A DNA stretch of 64,000 nucleotides. It comes from SB25 sp029560875. GTDB taxonomy: Bacteria > Bacteroidota > Bacteroidia > Bacteroidales > Tenuifilaceae. Position numbers and translations under genes: made by a program. The first letter of the stretch is position 1; every line of letters starts with the position of its first letter. The stretch is taken from positions 62,001 to 126,000 of the forward strand of contig DAOOPM010000005.1 of assembly GCA_035388225.1 (NCBI GenBank). Reading direction: 5' to 3'. Positions 57,698-64,000 of the stretch are shown here, piece after piece. Under the pieces are notes generated by a model. It did no database searches and had not been told where the DNA came from. It saw only the letters and a list, made by a program, of their open reading frames with translations.

Positions 57698-59710
57698 TTA
57701 TTTAGTAAATGGTTTATAAGCTTTTCCACCTCCAGCAAAGCCAGAGTTTTTGTAAAACTCAACAAAAGTTAAACGTAATGGATGTACAAAGGCACCTAGA
57801 ACAGATAGTAGAAGTACCAGTGTGTGTCCAATTATTAAAAATATCACAAACAGAACAGGTCCAGCGTATTGAATAGACAGGAATTGAACTGCTATTTGAT
57901 TGATAACGAATCCTAGGATAGCACCAGAAGTTCCAAGCGCAAACAATCGAATATACGATAGTAAGTCGCCGAAAATACCTGTTGCCATACCATAAATATC
58001 GTACAAACCTTTGGCGAAACTGATAAAGATATTTGCAGAAGGGTCGTTAAAGAATAGTATTCCAACACCAGTAACACCTAGCAGTATATATGTTGGTGTG
58101 GTTACAAACTCTTTAGTGAAATATCCCCCAGCAGCACCACCTTGTAAAACAATCAGGCCAATAATTAGTATCATCCAAGAAATGGTTGAAACGGAGAAGA
58201 TGAAACTTTTCTGCTTAATCATATTAGCAGCTTTCATACCCATTCCGAACAATATTTGAAACATACCAAATACTATGGCCAGGTTGAACATATTCTGAGA
58301 GTCGAGGATTAAATGCCTGAACGAATTCAATACGGAATAATCAGAGAAAGCGCTTCTCATAAACTCCGATTTGTACTCATTTAAGCCTTCGGCTCCAATT
58401 GCTCCAGATATTGCTGCAAAATATTGGTCTCTAGTAGCGTAATGCTGACCAACAATACTGGATATTTTAGATATAATATCCTGAGGTACATTGCTATTGG
58501 CTAGGAATTTTAGGGATTCGCTATTTAGCAAGTATCCAGTATCAAGTAAATTAACGCCGAATACAGTTCCAGAAACCATACCCATTAAAATGGTAGCAGC
58601 ACCTAAATACTGAACCAATGTTAATATAGGTTTGATATCGGCTTTAGCCTTAAACATCTTATAGTAAGTAACTAAGGCAAGTATAGTTAAACCGTAACCT
58701 GCATCGCCAAGGCAAAAACCGAAGAAAACCATGAAGAATGGAGCCAAAAACGCAGTCAAGTCAATTTCTGCGTAAGCTGGCAAAGAGTAAAGTTTACCAA
58801 TTGGTTCAAATAACTTAGCAAACTTGTTATTTTTCAGCAATATAGGCACTTTGTCTGTCTCCTCAGGTTTGCCTGATAGGTATAAAACTCCTATTTTGTC
58901 GCAATAATCTGAAACTAATGAGGAATTTTCTTCAGGAATCCACCCTTCAAGCAACATTAAACGCTCATCGGCTTCTTTCTTAGTGCTAAGTTTAACTCTC
59001 TCGAAAGAGATTTCGCCAAATAGATTGTTTTTTGCTGTCTCTAAGACTGCTATCTGATTCGCAATATTATCGAGTTCGTTATTAACCTTAATACTATCAT
59101 TTACAAAGAAGTCAATTTCACTTTTGAGTTGAGCAAACGATGCTTTTGGAATTCTAACCTCTTCGGCCTCAATCTCAAAATTCTCCTTGTTGGGCTGAAC
59201 TAAAACAAAGTATACCAATCCTGCAATCTCATTAATAACTTCAATTGGATACTGGTTTTCCCAATCAGGGTTGAATTTGTGCTTTGAAACAACAAAGAAT
59301 CTAAAAGAGAGACTATTTTTTGCTAGCGATTCAATTCTATGCAAATCATAATCGCCCCAAGGTTCTACAGCACTCAGTTCTTTCTTTAAAGAGACCAACT
59401 TCTGGTTGTTGTACTCAAGCCTTTGCTGGTAGTTCTTGAACTCTTCAAGCAGGGTAAAACCATCAACCTCAGTGTTCTCAGTATTTACAAGCGACTCTGG
59501 TTCAATATTCTTTGCTTTAAGTCTCTTTTTAAGAGCGCTTATAGTGCTAGAGTATTCGTTTAGTAAACTCTTATTGGCTTTTAAGGTTTGGGTCTCCTCA
59601 AATGGTTTTTCAATTATGTGTACCACACCAATATTTCTGATTTCGTTCAGAAATTCTTCGTATTGCTTGTGATACACAAGAAAAGAATATTTGGTCATTG
59701 GTACAATCAT
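57698..59710 (-). CDS. atpI: V/A-type ATPase subunit I (membrane stator)
   Basis: A 670-residue protein corresponding to the a-subunit of V-ATPases. The N-terminal half (1-330) is cytoplasmic and largely coiled coil (KSLLNEYSSTISALKKRLK); the C-terminal half has about seven or eight membrane helices beginning LTAFLAPFFMVFFGFCLGDAG. The motif SYIRLFALGTSG carries the essential Arg facing the rotor. The ATG overlaps the atpD stop as ATGA (59710-59707), indicating translational coupling. Confidence 0.94.
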   Translation of the reverse strand: MIVPMTKYSFLVYHKQYEEFLNEIRNIGVVHIIEKPFEETQTLKANKSLLNEYSSTISALKKRLKAKNIEPESLVNTENTEVDGFTLLEEFKNYQQRLEYNNQKLVSLKKELSAVEPWGDYDLHRIESLAKNSLSFRFFVVSKHKFNPDWENQYPIEVINEIAGLVYFVLVQPNKENFEIEAEEVRIPKASFAQLKSEIDFFVNDSIKVNNELDNIANQIAVLETAKNNLFGEISFERVKLSTKKEADERLMLLEGWIPEENSSLVSDYCDKIGVLYLSGKPEETDKVPILLKNNKFAKLFEPIGKLYSLPAYAEIDLTAFLAPFFMVFFGFCLGDAGYGLTILALVTYYKMFKAKADIKPILTLVQYLGAATILMGMVSGTVFGVNLLDTGYLLNSESLKFLANSNVPQDIISKISSIVGQHYATRDQYFAAISGAIGAEGLNEYKSEFMRSAFSDYSVLNSFRHLILDSQNMFNLAIVFGMFQILFGMGMKAANMIKQKSFIFSVSTISWMILIIGLIVLQGGAAGGYFTKEFVTTPTYILLGVTGVGILFFNDPSANIFISFAKGLYDIYGMATGIFGDLLSYIRLFALGTSGAILGFVINQIAVQFLSIQYAGPVLFVIFLIIGHTLVLLLSVLGAFVHPLRLTFVEFYKNSGFAGGGKAYKPFTK

Positions 59711-60309
59711 GACTCAACCTCCGCGTTTTCGTAACGTTTTTTCACGATTTTCATAGCCGATTTCGAAAGATTCTCCTCATCCTCAAGGAATCGTTTAATC
59801 TTACGAATGGCATTCTCATAGCCAGGAATTTGCACCTTTTCGTAAAGGTTTACCTTTTGAGTTGTCTTTTTACGGGCATAATCGAGCAATCGCATTTTTT
59901 CGTAGTAGAAATCGCGTTCAATGCCAATTGAGGCCATCTCCTGCAATATCTTTACCCCTTCTGTGTACCAGAATGGACGGGAAAAAACGCTATACTCTTT
60001 AACCTTAAACTGAACTTCCTCCAAAATAGGTATTTTCACCCCAGCAATTTTGATTCTACCCAACTTAACGTCTTCTATAATAACCAAATTACGTTCAAAC
60101 TCTCCCCAAAGACTAACCATATACTCATAATTCTTAATTTTAGTGGTTAGCGCATCGTCGAGTTCTTGAACCTTATTCTTAGCCCTTTTTACTTCCATAC
60201 GCAACGCCGATTCCTTATTTTTTAGGGTAGGCAAAGCGCGTAGACGTACCTTGAGCTGTTTATTCAGGTCGTTAAGCGAGGTTTTATTGAACTGAAACTT
60301 AATTGCCAT
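59707..60309 (-). CDS. atpD: V/A-type ATPase subunit D (central stalk)
   Basis: A 200-residue, mostly helical protein that forms the rotating central shaft inside the A3B3 ring. The start FQFNKTSLNDLNKQLKVRL and the C-terminal VNLYEKVQIPGYENAIRKIK match the D-subunit family. It overlaps atpI by 4 nt and follows atpB by 29 nt. Confidence 0.94.
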   Translation of the reverse strand: MAIKFQFNKTSLNDLNKQLKVRLRALPTLKNKESALRMEVKRAKNKVQELDDALTTKIKNYEYMVSLWGEFERNLVIIEDVKLGRIKIAGVKIPILEEVQFKVKEYSVFSRPFWYTEGVKILQEMASIGIERDFYYEKMRLLDYARKKTTQKVNLYEKVQIPGYENAIRKIKRFLEDEENLSKSAMKIVKKRYENAEVES

Positions 60310-60338
60310 TTTATTCAGTTTTAATTGTTTAAGAATTA

Positions 60339-61658
60339 TTAGTTAGGCCAATATTTTTGAACTAACTCATTCTTAATTGCAACCTCTGTTTGGGAGAAAT
60401 ATTTAGCAAATAGTTGCCAAGCAGTATCGAGCATAGTATCAACCTCGATATTGATGTCAATTGCCAAAAGTTTCATTGAATAGTCGTGAGCAAATTTTAG
60501 CGCGCGCTCATCGTACTCAGTCAAATCGAAACCGTTCTCAAGTTTTGTTTTTGCGTTAGCAGCATCGGCATAAAGGCGAACTGCAGCGTTCATCACCTGA
60601 GGATGGTCCTCGCGGGTTTTTTTACCAATTACAAGCTGTTTCAAACGCGATAGGCTTCGGAAAGGGTCAACAATAACTTTTCCGGTATCGCTATCGGTAC
60701 GTAGGAATAGCTGTCCCTCGGTAATATAACCAGTATTATCTGGAATAGCGTGAGTAATATCGCCACCCGAAAGCGTAGTTACTGCAATAATAGTGATGGA
60801 ACCACCATCGGGGAACTGAACTGCTTTTTCGTAAATCTTAGCAAGGTCGGAATAAAGAGAACCTGGCATTGAGTCCTTAGATGGAATTTGGTCCATACGG
60901 TTCGATACAATACTTAATGCATCGGCATATAGGGTCATATCGGTTAGAAGAACCAATACCTTCTCATTTTTTTGAACTGCAAAGTACTCAGCGGCAGTTA
61001 GAGCCATATCAGGAACAAGCAAGCGCTCAACAGGAGGCTGCTCAGTGGTATTAACGAAACTAATGATACGGTCCAATGCTCCTGCGTTCTCGAATACATT
61101 CTTGAAGAATAGGAAATCGTCGTTCGAAAGTCCCATACCACCAAGGATAATCTTATCGGCCTGAGCACGAAGCGCAACCATTGCCATAACCTGGTTAAAA
61201 GGTTGGTCGGGGTCCGCAAAGAATGGAATTTTCTGTCCTGTAACCAGTGTATTATTAAGGTCGATACCTGCAATACCTGTTGCAATAAGCTCCGATGGTT
61301 GCTCGCGTCTAAGAGGGTTTACTGAAGGACCTCCGATTTCGCGTGGTTCTCCTTCAATTTCGGTAGCACCAAAAAGCGGACGACCATAGGCATCGAAGAA
61401 TCGACCAGCCAAATCATCGCCTACCTTTAACTTTGGAGGCTCTCCATAGAATACAACCTCAGCGTTAGTCGGGATACCCTCGGTACCACTGAAAACCTGA
61501 AGAGTAACCATATCACCGAATATTTTAACCACCTGAGCCAGACGACCATGAACCATTGCAAGTTCCTCGTTAGCAACACCCTGCGCCTTAAGAGTAACCG
61601 TAGCTTTGGTTATACCCATTAATTGGGTGTATATCCTTTGAAATGCTTTAGTTTCCAT
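60339..61658 (-). CDS. atpB: V/A-type ATPase subunit B (non-catalytic)
   Basis: A 439-residue regulatory subunit of the A3B3 head. It resembles the catalytic subunit but lacks a Walker A lysine motif: the equivalent stretch reads TGQKIPFFADPDQPFNQ. The FLRTDSDTGKVIVDPFRSLS and SRLKQLVIGKKTREDH segments are family marks. Its ATG shares one base with the atpA stop (TAATG at 61660-61656). Confidence 0.96.
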   Translation of the reverse strand: METKAFQRIYTQLMGITKATVTLKAQGVANEELAMVHGRLAQVVKIFGDMVTLQVFSGTEGIPTNAEVVFYGEPPKLKVGDDLAGRFFDAYGRPLFGATEIEGEPREIGGPSVNPLRREQPSELIATGIAGIDLNNTLVTGQKIPFFADPDQPFNQVMAMVALRAQADKIILGGMGLSNDDFLFFKNVFENAGALDRIISFVNTTEQPPVERLLVPDMALTAAEYFAVQKNEKVLVLLTDMTLYADALSIVSNRMDQIPSKDSMPGSLYSDLAKIYEKAVQFPDGGSITIIAVTTLSGGDITHAIPDNTGYITEGQLFLRTDSDTGKVIVDPFRSLSRLKQLVIGKKTREDHPQVMNAAVRLYADAANAKTKLENGFDLTEYDERALKFAHDYSMKLLAIDINIEVDTMLDTAWQLFAKYFSQTEVAIKNELVQKYWPN

Positions 61659-63415
61659 TATTCAACTCTTCTTTCGTTAAGGATTGTTTGAAGTTCTTTC
61701 TCGTAATTGTAGAACTCTTCGGTTTGGAATATGGAATAGTTCATCTGCTTAAGGGCATTAATAATGCGCTTGTAGTAAAGTGAACATTGCTCAAAACCAT
61801 CAAACTTGAAGTTCATATCAGCAATCGACATTACTTTTTCCAGCATAAAACGCTGACGCTGTAATGGCGTATTAGAATCAATCTTATCAAATGCATCCTG
61901 TTGGAGAATTACAAAGTCGATAATTTCTGCCTTCCAGAATCTATCATGATAATCCAACGGTACGCTATCATCGCCAAGGATATTTATTTGCTCATAGGCC
62001 TCTTTGCCACGCTGAACAATATTCTTGGATTTTAAAACAAGATTAACCCAGTTAGGGCTGATGTTTTTGTTTAAATACTCTTGAATTTCAGGATATTCCA
62101 AGTATTTAGAGTAACTATCCATTGAATCAATAGCAGGATAGCGCTTACTATCGGCACGTTGCTGTGAAAGTGCATAGAAACAACGAGCTGCCTTTTTAGT
62201 TGATTCTGTTACAGGCTCCTTTAGGTTACCACCTGCAGGCGATACTGTACCAATAAAGGTAACAGAACCAGTTGTTCCATTATTAAGGTAAACCATACCT
62301 GCACGAGCGTAGAAGTTTGCAATAATAGCAGGCAAGTCCATTGGGAATGCATCTGGACCAGGAAGTTCCTCTAGCCTGTTACTCATTTCGCGAAGTGCCT
62401 GTGCCCAGCGTGAAGTAGAGTCAGCCAAAAGAAGGACTTTTAATCCCATTGACCTGTAGTACTCACCAATAGTCATTGCTGTATAAACTGACGCTTCGCG
62501 CGATGCAACGGGCATATTGGATGTGTTACAGATAATTGTAGTACGTTCCATTAATTTACGTCCAGTACGTGGATCGACAAGATGAGGGAACTCAGCAAAA
62601 ATTTCAACTACCTCGTTTGCACGTTCTCCACAGGCTGCTACAATAATCATATCGGCCTCAGCCTGTTTTGCCAATGCGTGCTGAAGTACTGTTTTTCCAC
62701 AACCAAATGGACCGGGAATAAACCCTGTACCACCCTCGGCAATTGGGTTAAGAGTATCAATTACCCTTACACCTGTTTCCATAATTTTGAATGGACGAGG
62801 TTTTTCGCGATATGCAGTAATAGCTCTTTTAACAGGCCATTTCTGAACCATGGTTACATTAACATTCTCGCCTTTTGAGTTTGTTAAAACAGCAATGGTA
62901 TCGGTAATTTTGTAGGTTCCCTTTGATACTATAGATTTAACTGTGTATTTATCTGTCAGTGTGAATGGAACCATTATTTTATGATTGAGCCAACCTTCAG
63001 GAACTTCACCCAACCAATCAGCAGCAGTAACTTGCGTTCCTGGTGTTGCAGTTGGTGTAAATTCCCAAGTTGAGTCCATATCCAAAGCATCGGTATAATC
63101 GCCACGTTGTAGGAAAATACCATTCATTTTGGCCAAATCGTGCTGCAATCCGTCATAGTTTTTAGAAAGTAGTCCAGGCCCAAGGCTTACCTCAAGCATA
63201 TGACCTTGGAACTCAACAGAGTCTCCAACTCTAAGTCCACGAGTACTTTCAAAAACCTGAACGTATGCAAGTTTACCTATGACCTTAATGATTTCGGCCA
63301 TTAGGTTTACTCCAGAAAGATTGATGTAGCAAATCTCATTCTGGGCAACCGGGCCATCAACCTCTACAATAACAAGGTTGGCAATAATTCCGGTTACTTT
63401 ACCTTTAGTTTTCAT
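61658..63415 (-). CDS. atpA: V/A-type ATPase subunit A (catalytic)
   Basis: A 585-residue catalytic subunit. Walker A is GPFGCGKTVLQHALAKQ, the catalytic Glu is in AACGERANEVVE, Walker B is LKVLLLADSTSRWAQALREM, and the non-homologous bulge typical of V/A-type A subunits is present around residues 110-190. Length is normal. It makes or hydrolyses ATP in step with ion movement through I and K. It follows the DUF2764 gene by 46 nt. Confidence 0.97.
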   Translation of the reverse strand: MKTKGKVTGIIANLVIVEVDGPVAQNEICYINLSGVNLMAEIIKVIGKLAYVQVFESTRGLRVGDSVEFQGHMLEVSLGPGLLSKNYDGLQHDLAKMNGIFLQRGDYTDALDMDSTWEFTPTATPGTQVTAADWLGEVPEGWLNHKIMVPFTLTDKYTVKSIVSKGTYKITDTIAVLTNSKGENVNVTMVQKWPVKRAITAYREKPRPFKIMETGVRVIDTLNPIAEGGTGFIPGPFGCGKTVLQHALAKQAEADMIIVAACGERANEVVEIFAEFPHLVDPRTGRKLMERTTIICNTSNMPVASREASVYTAMTIGEYYRSMGLKVLLLADSTSRWAQALREMSNRLEELPGPDAFPMDLPAIIANFYARAGMVYLNNGTTGSVTFIGTVSPAGGNLKEPVTESTKKAARCFYALSQQRADSKRYPAIDSMDSYSKYLEYPEIQEYLNKNISPNWVNLVLKSKNIVQRGKEAYEQINILGDDSVPLDYHDRFWKAEIIDFVILQQDAFDKIDSNTPLQRQRFMLEKVMSIADMNFKFDGFEQCSLYYKRIINALKQMNYSIFQTEEFYNYEKELQTILNERRVE

Positions 63416-63461
63416 TCGTATCCTATTATTGTTTTTACTTTATTTAATTATCAAACCACAA

Positions 63462-64000
63462 TTACGAGTGCAAGTTGTTGGCAATATCGTATGAAGCCTT
63501 TAAATCATCGAATAGGTGTTTAAATAGACCTTCGCCAATTTTTGCATCGAGTTTTAACCAACGGTTAATAATACTTGCCTTGATAAAGAATGCGAGAATA
63601 ATGTTTATATTGAAGTAATCCCACGTTGTGAGTTCGGTAGCCATATCCCACTTCAACAAATCGAATCTTCGCTCACGTTCTAAAACATCCTGGATTTCGG
63701 AAATCTGAAGAATCTTCTCAAAATACTCTATTTCCTTTTTAATACCAAAATCCGACGCATGACTCTTTGCAAGCACCTCAATTAAAGGATAATTGCCAAC
63801 AAGATGCTTTGCAGGGTCAACACCTAATTTACGGCAATTGATGGCTGCAAGAATATTGTTAAAGTCGCGAATAAACGTGAACCATTGGCTAAGAAATTGA
63901 TTTTTATGATTAATGGCCAACTCGTAAAACTTCTCCTGAAAAATTGTTTCGGGATGTTTTTCTATGGCATTATAATCTTTGTCTTCGTCGTCAACAACCT
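63462..64000 (-). CDS. DUF2764 protein of the V/A-type ATPase operon, 5' end cut off
   Basis: The frame is open to the right window edge, giving at least 179 residues; a start within the visible part is not convincing, because the first candidate at 63920 is a TTG inside continuous coding sequence that includes EKHPETIFQEKFYELAINHK upstream. Gene order identifies it: in Bacteroidota a DUF2764 gene lies between subunits E and A. The sequence is helical and charged (FEKILQISEIQDVLERERRF), consistent with an assembly or peripheral-stalk role, although none is established. Subunit E should lie just beyond the edge. Confidence 0.85.
   Translation of the reverse strand, partial: VVDDEDKDYNAIEKHPETIFQEKFYELAINHKNQFLSQWFTFIRDFNNILAAINCRKLGVDPAKHLVGNYPLIEVLAKSHASDFGIKKEIEYFEKILQISEIQDVLERERRFDLLKWDMATELTTWDYFNINIILAFFIKASIINRWLKLDAKIGEGLFKHLFDDLKASYDIANNLHS

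Overview
The window looks like a piece of a low-GC Bacteroidota chromosome, most likely order Bacteroidales or a close relative. Three things support this. First, the ribosomal block rpmB-rpmG-DUF4295-ftsY-rimO is characteristic of the phylum. Second, many genes and all three tRNAs are preceded by the Bacteroidota-type -7 element TAnnTTTG, sometimes with a TTTG about 20 nt upstream, and recognisable Shine-Dalgarno sequences are scarce. Third, clpC and gyrA are divergent, gyrA is followed by a TPR gene, and the V/A-type ATPase operon has the order DUF2764-A-B-D-I-K. No phage, insertion sequence, integrase, transposase or CRISPR array was found, so this is mostly core chromosome with a few accessory metabolic clusters.

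Layout. 1-4.0 kb (minus): an exoglycosidase operon with a secreted GH29 alpha-L-fucosidase, a secreted GH3 beta-glycosidase and the start of an SDR oxidoreductase. 4.1-9.4 kb: an outer-membrane barrel protein, a cold-shock protein, an SlyD-like FKBP, a small lipoprotein, a DAACS-type dicarboxylate/amino-acid symporter and release factor RF3. 9.4-10.1 kb: a non-coding stretch with a 176-bp structured repeat and a LacI-type palindrome. 10.1-19.9 kb: an alpha-glucan/maltose locus (MFS sugar transporter, beta-phosphoglucomutase, GH65 phosphorylase, class II aldolase, a secreted GH13 and a lipoprotein GH13). The GH13 enzymes would release malto-oligosaccharides outside the cytoplasm, the transporter would bring in maltose, GH65 and PgmB would convert it to glucose and glucose 6-phosphate, and aldolase feeds glycolysis. 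No SusC/SusD pair or regulator gene is present.

20-33.3 kb: two identical tRNA-Lys genes, cardiolipin synthase, a porin-like protein, a hybrid histidine kinase, kdsA and rarA, a conserved outer-membrane protein, a sensor with Cache, HAMP, GAF and PAS domains but no output domain, fabG, a TPR lipoprotein and an M48 protease. 33.3-45 kb: tRNA-Thr, cinA, the ribosomal block, ftsY, rimO, tpx, clpC, gyrA and a TPR protein. 45-47.3 kb: a thioredoxin-like protein, a small acidic protein, a protein built from duplicated beta-rich (OB-like) units, and the second copy of the 176-bp repeat in inverted orientation.

47.3-51.9 kb (minus): an XRE regulator with a phased operator-like array, then pyrD and a selenium/sulfur-transfer set (yedF, a cysteine desulfurase-like gene, DUF3343, selD) in one tight run. 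52-57.2 kb: an AT-rich spacer, RNase P RNA, a DUF2027-Smr protein, queA and a YgiQ-type radical SAM protein. 57.2-64 kb (minus): the V/A-type ATPase operon (K, I, D, B, A, and DUF2764 cut by the window edge), whose K subunit carries the residues that bind Na+ in Enterococcus NtpK.

I found no clearly new multi-gene system. The observations most worth following up are the 176-bp repeat pair, which has a compensatory base-pair change in its stem; the phased operator array at the XRE gene; the selenium-donor operon attached to pyrD; and the Na+-type signature of the ATPase rotor subunit. All assignments come from reading the sequence without database searches.
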